A stretch of DNA of 64,000 nt from positions 558,001-622,000 of the forward strand of contig JAJTUP010000015.1 in assembly GCA_021399435.1 (NCBI GenBank), written 5' to 3'. The notes below the pieces were generated by a model. It did not search any database. It saw only the letters and a program-made list of their open reading frames with translations, and was not told the origin of the DNA. The position numbers were made by a program, and so were the translations under genes. Within the stretch, counting starts at the first letter, position 1. Every line of letters begins with the position of its first letter. Shown here one piece after another: positions 10,942 to 21,783 of this stretch. This DNA is from Diaporthe sp. PMI_573. Lineage: Eukaryota; Ascomycota; Sordariomycetes; Diaporthales; Diaporthaceae.

Positions 10942-12484
10942 CTAGAGTTGGGACAGCTGCCCCTTGAGGGTTTCGTTGCCGTCCAACAGCTCCTCCAGCC
11001 ACGCGACGGCGGCCTCGAGCATGGCGCTCTTGCTAGGATTGCCACCTTTGATAGCAGGGACCATGACCGCCAGGTTCTCAAACCCGGTCTGGATGACCTT
11101 CCTTCGCTTCTTTTCGCTGTTAATGTGGTTCTCGCGTTTCTGATCCTCGGTCAAGTTTTCCCTCTTGGCTGCAGCGGACGATTTCCTCCGCTTGCCGGGC
11201 CCTGCGACCTCAGCAACACCACCAGGAGAGTGGGCAGGATCGCCCTTCTGTTTCCGTTTGCGTGCCGAAGTCTTTGAAACCGCGGACTGTGGCTCCTCGT
11301 CATCTTCTTCCTCTTCACGCTTGCCCTTGCGCCATTTTTTCCCACCGTCACCATTCGCCTCGATCTTGATCGGTGGTGGTGCACGGGTCTTCAGATTGAA
11401 GGGGAGCCCCCCGGTATTCATGACCGGACTGGTCGGCCGGGTCGTATTTGCACTCTTTGACAGTTCTATGGCGCTGAAGTATCGCATGTGTTCTTTTTGT
11501 ATTGCTTCTGAGCTGTCCTTCTCGCTTGACGGTACAAACGGCTGGTTGTTGTTGAAGCTCTGATCCGTGCCGTATTGCAGGTCCACCGGGGGCCTTGGTG
11601 GATCATTCCTCTGGCTCGGCTGGGCCTCGGCGCCATAGATCCAGCTGGAAAAGGCCGCTTCTTGCTCAGCTGCGTGGGTAGACTGTGACATGCGCCGCCC
11701 TTCTTGCTTGAATTCGCTCCATTGCTGGTGTCTCAAATGGCCGACTGGGGGCCCCATGGTACTCGTCCTTTGTTGAGCAGTTGAAAACATAGTCTCGTGT
11801 TGAACACTGTGCGACCGACCATGAGATCCGCTATGCAGCACGTTTGCTGCCGCCAGGACGTCCTCTGATCGTTGTGGCTGATCGATCGGATGGCGGTGTA
11901 CGGGGGACGCATTGGTGAGTGGAGGGCCAGTCGTTGTGTAGGCGTTTGGGGTTGCGCCTGTTACGGGCGATGAGGAGGTCGCTTGTGAAGGACCGGGAGC
12001 TGCGTAGCCATTTGGCGTCGTTGTTGCGGGTGGGGCGGACGCGAGCATGGAACTATTCGTCGCGAATGTCTGGTGGGTGCTTTCCTGATAGAAGGCGTCG
12101 CTGAGGAGATGGTCTGGCATGTTTAGTTGAGGATGGAGGCCGAACGACGTGGCGGTGCCCATCAGATTCGGAGGCATCATCCACTCGTCTCCAATAACTC
12201 CTTCGCCAAAGTTCTGCTCGCCATAGCCATTCGACACGATCCCGGCCAATATGTTCGCCAGGCCATTCTCTTCCGCCGTGGTGAGGATAGGATTGCCGGG
12301 CGCAGGATCGGGCGGCGGGTCTGGTAGGAAATCGAAGATGGACGGGTCTGAGTTCAGGTCCTCGGACAAGTCTGTCGTGGTGTTAGCAGGACGGTTGCAC
12401 CGAAAGAAGACTATCCCGCGGGTCTGAGGTATGCATACAACCAAATGGCAGTCTGCTGCCGTTATTCGGCTGCGACGAACCCAT
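10942..12484 (-). CDS. bHLH transcription factor
   Basis: Nuclear DNA-binding protein. Exon 1 is 12484-12439 (MGSSQPNNGSRLPF) and exon 2 is 12371-10942, giving 491 aa. The intron has a textbook branch site (TGCTAAC) and CGACAG acceptor. Two donors lie 3 nt apart (GTTGTA at 12441, GTATGC at 12438); both keep frame. An upstream in-frame Met exists at 12508. The long Pro/Ser/Thr/Gln-rich N-terminal region includes an acidic FDFLPDPPPDPAP stretch suited to activation. A basic NLS-like segment (ARKRKQKG) precedes the C-terminal bHLH: basic region ENHINSEKKRRKVIQ, helix-loop-helix through KSAMLEAAVAWLEELL at about residues 425-480. The His-Glu-Arg E-box contacts (H, E, R in HINSEKKRR) are seen. Target genes unknown. 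Confidence 0.85.
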
Positions 12485-13721
12485 CCTGGGACGCTGAACG
12501 GCTAGCATGAGTGCGTTTTTCGACCAGGCCAACAACACCTGTGGTCTGATGGACAGTCGGAAGGGATCTGTGGCGGACGTTCCAAGCCCGGTCTGTCACA
12601 GTCTCAACCAGGGCAGAAACTTCGAGCCGGGTGGCTGGAGCTGTTGCAAGGTGCTGTCAAGCGTCCAAGGCGTGTGGCATGACAGGAAGTCCAAGGGCGT
12701 GGGTTTCAAGGCGGACACAGATAGACTCGCCTGGGCACAACGGTTCCCGAGGAGGGTTGCGAGGGTGCGGTGTTGGGATCGTTGGGTGCGATAAGTGCCA
12801 AGAGGGAAGACCGGTCTGGGTCGCAACAATGCAGCGCTGTATACTAGTATGCTATGACTGGAAAGTGCCGTTCAGGATGGAGGTGTTGCACAGTGCCGTC
12901 GCCCTCGTACAAAGTGCGGCGACGCGCAGAAATGGAGCTCGCCCGGGTGGGTTTTGTTCGGCCGAGTGACACGGAAGCGCTTCCTTGACACACCAGGCGT
13001 GGGCTGGACGTTCCCCGAGAAGATCGCGGCCGCTCCTCCTGCTGCTCCTCTGGCTGTTGCTAATCGAAGCAGCTTGGTCCAGGGCCTGTCTCTCCCTGTG
13101 GTGGGGGTGGTGACTGTGGCGGTGGTGTTGGCCTTTATGTGCGTCTTGAGGAAGCGGGCATATCAAGACGGCGAGGGGTGCCTGCCTGCATTGTCCATGG
13201 GCAGGTACGGCAGGGGCGTTGGGCAAAAAAAAGGGACCCCGAGAACGTTGGGAAGGTCGAGGACGCTGTGACAAGATTGCTAAGGAAAGAGACAAGTAGG
13301 ACTTGGTCTGGGAATCGAAGTCGTCCAGACTAACAAGCAGGAGAGTGACTGGAGAGCGAGACTGGCGCAGGCGCAGTCAACCTTTAGCACCCGCACCAAC
13401 ACCAGTGCTTGTGCCAGAAGCAGAAGCAGGAGCGGTAGTCGACATTTGACCAAGGGCCAGGTACCTACGCATGGGGTGCCTAGACTGCGGCGGGAAGTGT
13501 CCCCCGCCTGACTCGAAAGCTGCATGCACCAACCAAACCTTGGAACCCCGGGGCAGCCAGGGGCCTGGCAGGCGGGCCCGACTGTGGCAGGACCGGGGTC
13601 ATGTGCCAGTGCCTTCCTCACTATGAGCATATATGCGGCTATACCAGGTGCGCGCTGCCGCCATGCGCCATGCACCAATCCCGCATGACGTCCTCGTCAT
13701 CTTTCACATGTCAAGCACCCT

Positions 13722-13757
13722 CAGTCAGTCAGTCACTCAGACAGTCACTCACTCAGT
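13722..13757. repeat. Imperfect tetranucleotide repeat (CAGT/CACT)
   Basis: Consecutive TCAGTCAGTCAGTCACTCAG units with drift, in the bHLH/TMEM135-like intergenic region. Confidence 0.7.
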
Positions 13758-14544
13758 CCAAAGCCGCCTAGTCCCGCACCGTACACTACTGCGCTGCGCT
13801 GCACCACACCGCACTGCACGCTCTTGGTTCATTCCTTTGGCCGCGGGCACTAACTGGGAGCGGGAGGTGGACCGTCGGGCTGGCTGGTTCTGCATGTCTG
13901 ACAATGGGGGCAGGCAAGGCCAAGGCCCGTCAGTCAATTGATGGCTCTTGAATGTCGACTCGACCGACCATGGCAGGGGGGGCATTTCGGCCCAGCCAGT
14001 CAGTCACAGTCACACCTCGGCGCCGCAACTTGACAAATCCCTCGTGTATCGCATCGCGCCGCTCTGCTCTACATCGCCTCTCATCACAACCCTGGCTGCC
14101 GCTGCTAAGCACTGCTAAGGAACGCCTGGGACGCACAACAAGAAAAGAAAACACCGACCGTCGCCCTTCTCCTCCCGAGGCACCAGGCTCAAGACAAAGT
14201 CCCCGGCTGCTGTCCCGAGCCCGCATGGTTGGCTGCATTGGGAAATCCCATGAGAGATGGTGAGGGACGAGATGAGCTTCTGGAGCTGGGTTGTTTGATG
14301 CGCCCCGGGCCTACTGCAGCGGTAAAACATGACAGGGACCTAGCAACTTGGACGCCAAGCGCTTGCGGACTGCTAGCCCCCTCTTTGGTTGTTTGCAGAT
14401 CTACGGATGAGCAGGCGCATCGAACTATTGTGTTCTTGGGATGGCATGGATGGCCAATCCGACGAACGTGGCAAGGTTTGGGGCCCATGTTGACACCCTA
14501 TGTGCTGTAACTGTAATATGACGGAGGAGAGGAGGGACGAGGGC

Positions 14545-14573
14545 CCAGGCGGCCAGGCGGCCAGGCGGCCAGG
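14545..14573. repeat. 8-nt tandem repeat (CCAGGCGG, about 3.6 copies)
   Basis: Direct repeats of CCAGGCGG ending in a CCAGGTGG variant; non-coding. Confidence 0.75.
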
Positions 14574-15687
14574 TGGGCAGGGCGACAAGAGATGAAGAGC
14601 AGGACCCAAGGGCAAGGGGAGGAAAGAAGAAGCGGCAATTCGGGAACCGCCGCATCTGCTGCAGTCTGCAGACCACCGGCAGACTGCAGTGTGCAGGCTG
14701 CATGCGCGGTGCTGATGTTTCGATGCTTGCCGGGTGCTGTGCTTCGTCCAGAGCCCCCCCCTTGTCCTCCGTTTCAACGTCCCGACGTTGCATTCTGTCC
14801 TGTCCTACTGGTTCCCTTTCTGGCCGCATCTTTGCGAGAACAACGGCGTCAACTCCCCCCCCCTCCCCTTGACTCTCGCCCGTGTCAGATGCACACCGGC
14901 CCTGTCGACCTTGGTGAGTATCGAGTCCCTTTGACCCTTTAGACTTTGGCCTCGCCTGGCCGTCCGATCATTCCACAATAGCAGCCACGGCCACCGCCAC
15001 GGCCACACTCACGCGTTGCCGCCCGACGTACGTCCTTCTCAACCCTTTTCGTGTGTTTACCCGTCCCGTCCGTCAAAGTCTTAGCATCCGTCATCGACTG
15101 TAACCTATATCCTGCTCAATATTCCTACAACCCCTCATCCTTCTTCCCGCCCTGGTCGCCACGTCTGCCGCGCAGTGTCCTTCCGGCCGGCGACGCGATC
15201 GATGTTGCACACGCATTCCGCAATTGGATCCTGTCGGAGCACATACCGTTCTCCTGTACATCTGCGAGCCCAATAGTGACGGCCGCCCTGTCTGTGACCA
15301 CCTGCGATGCCTTCAACATGCGTCTGGGGGTCTCGACACTGCTGGCATGTGTCGCTGGCCGGTGACATGCACACGGAGAGGCTCAGCGAGCCAACGGGCT
15401 ACCACCGGCTGAGGAAAATGACCCTGCATCGCTATGCGTCTTGGATGTTCTTCAAGTGAATCATCGTCACCTAAGACACAGATCTGCTACCACCTCGGGA
15501 TTCCTCACTGTATCCAGTATTCCTCGGATCCGAACCTTCGGGTAGCTGATGATGGCGCAGGGGCCCCAACAGGTGCAACACGTAACCTGGCATCTCACGC
15601 GTCACAATCACATGTCACGTCCCACTGAACCTCGCTCGCCCAACACTCTTTCAAACCTTCTGTGACTTTTGCCCTTGCCCTCTGTCA

Positions 15688-17368
15688 ATGTCTTCACAAC
15701 AGCCGCCACACCATGGTTCCGTCTCAATCAGGCTGGGAACCAGGTCGGCCAGATGGGACAAGGGCGTCCCTCCCATGTTCAGACCTGTCCTTCGTGCGTA
15801 CCTGCTTGGGTATGCGTTCTCCGTTGGTCCAAGGCTGTTGGCCTTGGTCTTGCACCACGCCCTGAAGCTCGCCCGAAGGCGGCACAAGGCTGCGGCTGCC
15901 CCTGTCGAAGACAAGCCCGAGCCTCAGCTGCTCGAGTCTCTAAGCAAGACGGTGCGGGCCGGGCTTGAATGGCAGCGGTTTCCTACTTTCTGCGCTGCTC
16001 TTGTTGGCGGCAGTACCTTGCTGGAGGTATGACCTGCTCAGACCAGGATGTTGGTGATCGCTCGTTGGCCGCCTGCTAACCATGCACGTGGCAGCCCGTC
16101 CTTCGCAAAGCAATCGCTCGCATCTTGCACGGCGCAGCAGAAACAACCAGAACCAGGTGAGCTAGAATAGAAACCTGTCGGCATGTTGCCGACCCCACCA
16201 ACACTGTCCTTACGTACTGAAACTCGATGCACCTAGGCTATCAAGATGGCTGTCCTCGTTTGTCGCCGCGTGGCTCAGTCTGCGATTGCTCCAGTCTAAA
16301 CAGAGCATCCCGTCCACCACCACACTCACCACAGCTGCAACCCCTCTGGGGTCACCCAGACCAGACCAGAGACCGAGGCGCCAAGCCGGGCGCACCCTAG
16401 ACCTCACACTCTTCGCCGCAACTCGTGCCCTAGATGTTTTGATAGGCGAGATCTGGTCCCGCCGACGGACCATCCGCTCCCCTTCTGCTAGCAGGACGAC
16501 CAAAGCCATCGACCACTTCACCTCCAACCTGGCCGACCCACTGATCTTCGCCGCCTCTTCGAGCCTCATCATGTGGAACTGGTTCTACAATCCCGCCGCG
16601 CTCCCACGCGCCTACAACAAGTGGATTGCAAGCGCCGCCTCGGTCGACCGGCGCCTCGTCACCGCCCTCCAATACGTCAGGGACGGCGTCATGCGCTACG
16701 GCGAGGACACAGGGCATGCTCCCCTCCTGCAGGAGATGTGCGAAGAGTTCCGCTGGCCCCTGTGGTGGGGCGACCCTGCCGTCAGCGTCCCGTTCCCTTG
16801 TGAGATGGTTCACATGGGATACGGACCGTCGTGCGAGCTGCACGTCCTGAGCAGGTTCCGCGTGGCTTGGCTGTGGAGCATGAAGACGTACCTGCCGCTA
16901 CAGATGGCTGTGCTGCTCCTGAGGCTTCGATCCTTCCGGACTCTGAGGCGTGACTTTGCCCGCGCCTTCCTGTCCGCGTCGCGATCGTCTGCATTCCTTG
17001 GATCGTTTATTACCCTGTTCTACTACGGTGTGTGTTTGTCCCGGACGCGCCTGGGGCCGCACATCCTGGGGAAGGACATCAAAGCGCGGCAGAGGATCGA
17101 CAGTGGGATATGCGTCGGGGCGGGTTGTTTCCTGTGCGGCTGGAGCGTGCTGCTCGAGCCGTCCAGCAGGCGCAGGGAACTGGCACTGTTTGTAGCGCCG
17201 AGGGCTGTCGCGACGATGCTGCCGCGCAAGTACGATGCCGAAAAGCAGTGGAGGGAGACGTTGGTCTTCGCCGCCAGCACGGCGGTGGTGTTTACGTGTG
17301 TGATGGAGAACAAGAGGAGGGTTAGAGGAGTCCTTGGGGGTCTGCTGAGGACCGTGCTTGCGGCTTAG
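15688..17368 (+). CDS. TMEM135-like multi-pass membrane protein
   Basis: Exons 15688-16026, 16095-16156 and 16237-17368 give 510 aa in consistent phase. Introns end GGCAG and CCTAG, and the first has a CTAAC branch site. Start MSSQQPPHHGSVSIRL. Hydrophobic segments occur near residues 30-60 (LRAYLLGYAFSVGPRLLALV), about 100-113, 136-150 (WLSSFVAAWLSLRLL), and several in the C-terminal half (LPLQMAVLLLRL, AFLGSFITLFYYGV, GICVGAGCFLCGWSVLL, ETLVFAASTAVVFTCV). The central HAPLLQEMCEEFRWP...PFPCEMVHMGYGPSCELH block resembles the Cys-containing region of TMEM135 (peroxisome/mitochondria-associated, Tim17-related) proteins; that assignment is from memory. Alternative: an unnamed fungal integral membrane family. 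Confidence 0.7.
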
Positions 17369-17879
17369 AATGACAAGTCAGGGGACAACATTGTAATAAC
17401 GATGAACAACTAGACCTAGATCGTGTGAAACATGGACAAGAAAATAGAAATTTGTACGCCTACCTGAGTATCTCCACTATATGTCAGCACGGGATAGCCT
17501 CGAGCTGCAGATAGGTCCAAGTGCAGTTGACCTCGAAAAGCACCATGCACCGTGGGTGTCGACACCACAGTATATAAATAAATACAAGAGATACACATCA
17601 GTTTGGACGTACTGCCCAAGCTATCTGTATTAAGCTCCCGGGGAAAGAGTTGGAACTCAAGGTGGCGCAGCATCCAAGTAAAATAAGATGGGGCAGCCGA
17701 TTGATGCATGTGCATGCGGGTGGGATCTAAGCCCCAAGCTTTGAGCTCCTTGCGTCACTCTGAACACACACTTCACAGGCGGTTGCACGACATCTCATCA
17801 TTACCACTGAGCTGGTTCGGAACAGAGCGCTCATCCAGGGCGGTTCATGCCTTAGCGTTTGACATAACTCACCGCGACA
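17369..17879. promoter_or_regulatory. Promoter region of the beta-helix gene
   Basis: About 0.5 kb between two plus-strand genes, containing an AT-rich TATATAAATAAATA at about 17572-17585, about 300 bp upstream of the next ATG. No gene seen. Confidence 0.35.
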
Positions 17880-19592
17880 ATGAACGCCAACGCGACCATC
17901 CTGGGCCCCAATGTCTTCGTCTTCGACCAGAGCATGCCCGCGTCCGCGGTGCAGGCCCAAGCGACAGACATCTTCAAGCGCATGGAGGCCAACGAGTTTG
18001 GCGCTGAGCGCTACGCCCTCCTCTTCAAGCCCGGCGTGTACGACGTCCTCTTTGACGTCGGCTTCTACACTTCTGTGTGTGGGCTGGGCCGGAACCCAGA
18101 CGACGTTCTCGTTCGGGGTGGGGCCAACGTCCCGGCCTACTGGATGCCCAACCGCAATGCCACTTGCAACTTCTGGAGGTCCTTTGAGAACCTGGCCATC
18201 GAGGCGTCCGACGCGACCAATAAGACCACCACCATCGCTGTGTCGCAGGCGGCACCCCTCCGGAGGCTGCACATCACGAGCGCCAACGGTCTCTGGCTGT
18301 TCCAGGTTGACCCATCCACAGGTGCGGGCGGCTGGGCCAGCGGCGGATACATGGCTGACACTGTCGTCGATGGACAAGTCCTCCCTGGGTCTCAACAGCA
18401 GTGGCTGTCGAGGAACAGCAGGTGGGGCAGCTGGGCCAACGGCGTGTGGAACATGGTGTTTGTCGGTTGCGACAATGCTCCTAGCCAGGCGAACTGGCCC
18501 AAGGAGCCATATACGACAGTGGAACAGACGCCCATCATCCGCGAGAAGCCGTACCTCTACCTCGATGAGCAGGACAAGCTGGCCGTCTTTAAACCGGCTT
18601 TGCAGAGGGATGCCAGGGGCCCGACCTGGACGGGCGGTGCAACTCAGGGCGAATCACTTCCCATCGAGGCTTTCTACGTGGTCCAGCCTGGCGCCGACGC
18701 TGCCGCCATCAACGCGGCACTTGGCTCAGGCAAGCACCTATTGATCACCCCAGGCGTCTACAATCTTGACGATGCCTTGAGAGTCACCCGCCGGGACACT
18801 ATAATCTTGGGTCTCGGGTTCCCCTCTCTGGTACCAGTCAATGGAAAACCAGCCATTTCTGTGGATGACGTCGACGGTGTCACTATAGCAGGTCTAATTA
18901 TCGACGCTGGACCCATCAACTCACACTGTCTCCTAGAGGTAGGACACTCGGGCAGCTCTGCCGGGCACTCCTCCAACCCAACATTTCTGTACGACCTCAC
19001 AATCCGCACGGGCGGTGTCCAACCCGGCAGGAACGATGCTGGCATCGTCATTAACAGCCACGACGTCGTATGCGACCAGCTGTGGCTCTGGCGGGCCGAC
19101 CACGGACCGGCGACGTGCGCCGGCTGGATGGTCAACCCCACCCGGAACGGCCTGGTCGTCAACGGGGATCGCGTCACTGCGTACGGGCTCTTCAACGAGC
19201 ACCATGAGGAGTACCAGACGCTGTGGAACGGGGACCAGGGCCGCGTGTACTTTTACCAGAGCGAGATCCCGTACGACCCGCCGCGCCAGGAGGCATACAG
19301 ATCCGAGCAGGGGACTCGCAACGGGTACGCGTCGTACAAGGTGTCCGATTCGGTAGGCAGCCATGAGGCCTGGGGCCTGGGCGTGTACTCGTACTTCCGC
19401 GACGCGCCGGTCAAGGTGGAGAACGCGATCGAGGTCCCTGAGACGGCCAGGGTGCACCACATGACTACCGTCTGGCTGAACGGGACCAGCGGCAGCGAGA
19501 TCACGCATGTCGTCAACGGGAGGGGAGGCAGGGTGTATGCGAACAGCCCGGAGGAGGCGATGCGGCAGACCATGGATGAGTACCCTTCATGA
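17880..19592 (+). CDS. Intronless two-lobed right-handed beta-helix (pectate-lyase-like) protein
   Basis: 570 aa in a single exon; an in-frame TAA at 17865-17867 bounds the start. Two similar beta-helix entry motifs are visible: YALLFKPGVYDVLFDVGFYT..GLGRNPDDV (about 45-75) and HLLITPGVYNLDDALRVTRR..ILGLG (about 283-315). This suggests an internally duplicated helix, as in GH55/pectate-lyase-3 folds. Other landmarks are NNFWRS-like CNFWRSFENLAI, SWANGVWNMVFVG, REKPYLYLDEQ, WRADHG, TLWNGDQGRVYFYQSEIPYD and SHEAWGLGVYSYF. From memory these match proteins of Streptomyces and relatives annotated as coagulation factor 5/8 type or, wrongly, adenylyl cyclase. There is no signal peptide, although polysaccharide would be the expected substrate. 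Catalytic residues and substrate are unknown. Confidence 0.7.
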   Translation: MNANATILGPNVFVFDQSMPASAVQAQATDIFKRMEANEFGAERYALLFKPGVYDVLFDVGFYTSVCGLGRNPDDVLVRGGANVPAYWMPNRNATCNFWRSFENLAIEASDATNKTTTIAVSQAAPLRRLHITSANGLWLFQVDPSTGAGGWASGGYMADTVVDGQVLPGSQQQWLSRNSRWGSWANGVWNMVFVGCDNAPSQANWPKEPYTTVEQTPIIREKPYLYLDEQDKLAVFKPALQRDARGPTWTGGATQGESLPIEAFYVVQPGADAAAINAALGSGKHLLITPGVYNLDDALRVTRRDTIILGLGFPSLVPVNGKPAISVDDVDGVTIAGLIIDAGPINSHCLLEVGHSGSSAGHSSNPTFLYDLTIRTGGVQPGRNDAGIVINSHDVVCDQLWLWRADHGPATCAGWMVNPTRNGLVVNGDRVTAYGLFNEHHEEYQTLWNGDQGRVYFYQSEIPYDPPRQEAYRSEQGTRNGYASYKVSDSVGSHEAWGLGVYSYFRDAPVKVENAIEVPETARVHHMTTVWLNGTSGSEITHVVNGRGGRVYANSPEEAMRQTMDEYPS

Positions 19593-21783
19593 AGTCAAGT
19601 CAGGGCGACGATCTCTTCGTCCGGCAGGCATACGGCTGCTTCTGCAAGACCAGGGATTGTGCAGACGACAGTAACAAGCTGCATACTTCGCCAGTGCGCA
19701 GACATGGCGAATATTTCGGCGTTGAAGGGACAGTAGATCAGACGGAGGTCACAACTAGATACCGCCGAGCCTAAGACACACTTGAGCGGTGCTGAAATAT
19801 TGGAATCATCACGCAGTATCCAACTTGCTTGATTCCAAGTTCAGTTCACTGACCGCGTCACTGGGACTGCCTGCTTTAGATCTGTAGCTGCACCGACCTT
19901 AAAGAGCCTCATTACTGACCCATAGAGCACAAACAGCCAGCTTGTGTTGGTGGTGTCTCTATTCCAGCAGACCTTCAAAAGTGTCGATCGGCGTTATGCA
20001 GGTGCAGCGAATAGACTGACCGACAGCACTCCAGTCAGAGTCGGCATGCCCAGTTACCGCACATCGTGTGTTATTTTGCCGCTGCGGGAGGTTCAAGCTT
20101 CCGAAGATATTCAGGCGCCCAGTGCGAAATATGAACATGTTCCGGGGATGCAGGATGGCCAATGTGAAGACGATCCGTAGTTTGCGGATGTACATACACT
20201 TCACCACATATGCATGCACAAGAGCACGACATCATGTAATTGCAGTGCAACTTTGAAAGCCGTTGCATTGATAACACCTTTTTCCCACTGCGGTGTGACT
20301 TGAAACCGCGCACAGCATGAACACCCAGGCCAATTACAGCTTCATGGTCCGTTTCCGTTCACAATGCATGAATATTGGCATGCATTCCTGCCGCCGCCGG
20401 TGCAATTAAAGTGCTGTCATACCCATGAGAATAATGACCCATCTAGGCAGGTGGTTACCGGATTCACGGACAGACGTCTGCTGTAAAACCGGTAGCTATG
20501 CGTACGCCAGTTACACACTCCATCGTGGAGTCCAAGGGTTCCCCCGGTGTGTGACACTGAGACCAAAAGTTGCAAGGGTCCTCTGGGTGCAATTGTGCAA
20601 CGCCAGAAGCACGCCAGATAATTCTCCCAAGAAGCTAATTGAGGAGCTTTGAACTGTCACTGCGAGCATTCCACGTGGTCACAGTTACCGCTGGATCTGA
20701 TGCGAACCAGCTTGATCGCGAACACTGCATGATCGCAAACTACCTCCTTCCTTCGGTTTCACGAGACTTTTCCCTCGTTTTCGTAGGACTCACCGGTGTG
20801 CATCACACTTTGAGGTATCTGTTAGGACCGCGCGAGCCCATCTACCTAGGTACCTCCGAGAATATGTTCTTGCTGGGGGATGTCCCAAATAGTCGAGCCT
20901 CGATATCGTCACTTCAGACCCTTGGCTTCATAGTGTTCCGCAAACCCCGTTTACATGCACACTGCAGATTTCCAGGCTGTAAATGTGACCCGTACTGTGT
21001 CAATATTGCGTAACAACAAATATTCAGAGACATTGGACAGCGCCGATCTACTGCGCAGCGCCCCCCGGCAATACTACACTTGAGCAATTTGGCCAAGTTC
21101 ATCAGCATCACAGCAAGCTATCCTAATAACTGCACAAGCCCATTTTCAGCAATTAAGAGCACGTACACTTGAATATCTTGATATATTCGTGTAAGAATCT
21201 CATGTGGGGCAATTTTTAAAACGTGAATATGAGCCAGGCATGGTCCTGGTAATCCTCAACTGATGAGAGGCAACTTGGTCTTTTTTCAAAGTAAGCCCTG
21301 GTGCGTTGTTGGTAGGCCAAAGAATCTTACAAATTGGGCTACTGTTCCTGTCCTTGCGACTCAAAAGTTGGGCACTTTGCTTGAGTTAAGATCCTGGCTC
21401 TGAGAAACACGCCCGCATTGGGAAGAGTCAAAGTTACAGTGATTGTGTTGTAGGCTCGGATCGCTTCCCATGCGACCTTGAGCTGCGGAGTAATACCGAA
21501 TCACTCAATTGGTTAGCATTGGTTCAATACCACCGCTAATGTAGATTCAAAACAGTGCACGGAAAGCCCAGCTGATACCGATAAAATCCTCGAGGTTTGA
21601 GATGCTGCGGTTACAAGTTGGGGGCCCGCAGGGTTGATCTTGTGCCAATCACGCCGTAAAGGAAAGGTAAAAATGGCAACACATGTCCAGGGCTAAGAAA
21701 TGTCTTAATTACGTCCTCGGCATTCTTTGCAGTAGCGAGGGCTAACTAGGCCCTGGTCAACTCACACCTCTGTCATCTCCAGC
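19593..21783. other. 2.2-kb convergent intergenic region
   Basis: Between the 3' ends of the beta-helix gene and GET2. More AT-rich than its neighbours in places (21130-21240). Small ORFs (up to 124 codons, 20639-21013) have no recognisable domain. A TACCTAGGTA palindrome occurs near 20845. No intact transposon ends were seen. Confidence 0.45.

Larger units (their letters stand above)
12509..15687. other. 3.2-kb divergent intergenic region
   Basis: Separates the bHLH gene (minus) and the TMEM135-like gene (plus). Many overlapping low-complexity ORFs, rich in Cys/Arg/Pro in several frames at once, show that none is convincing. It holds tandem CAGT-type repeats at 13722-13757 and an 8-nt repeat at 14545-14573. 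A long promoter or leader of the regulator gene is the likeliest use. Confidence 0.45.

Noticed and set aside
19959..20219. Minus ORF with a phrase (GHADSDW) recalling a copia RNase H motif
   Set aside because: Only one short resemblance, no reverse transcriptase or integrase motifs nearby and no LTRs seen.
20639..21013. 124-codon plus ORF in the GET2/beta-helix gap
   Set aside because: No domain, poor composition and no supporting start context; not enough to call a gene.
21485..21570. tRNA-like A-box string (CTCAATTGGTTAG) with a GATTCAAAAC
   Set aside because: No cloverleaf pairs: D and T stems do not form and the B box lacks the GGTTC core.
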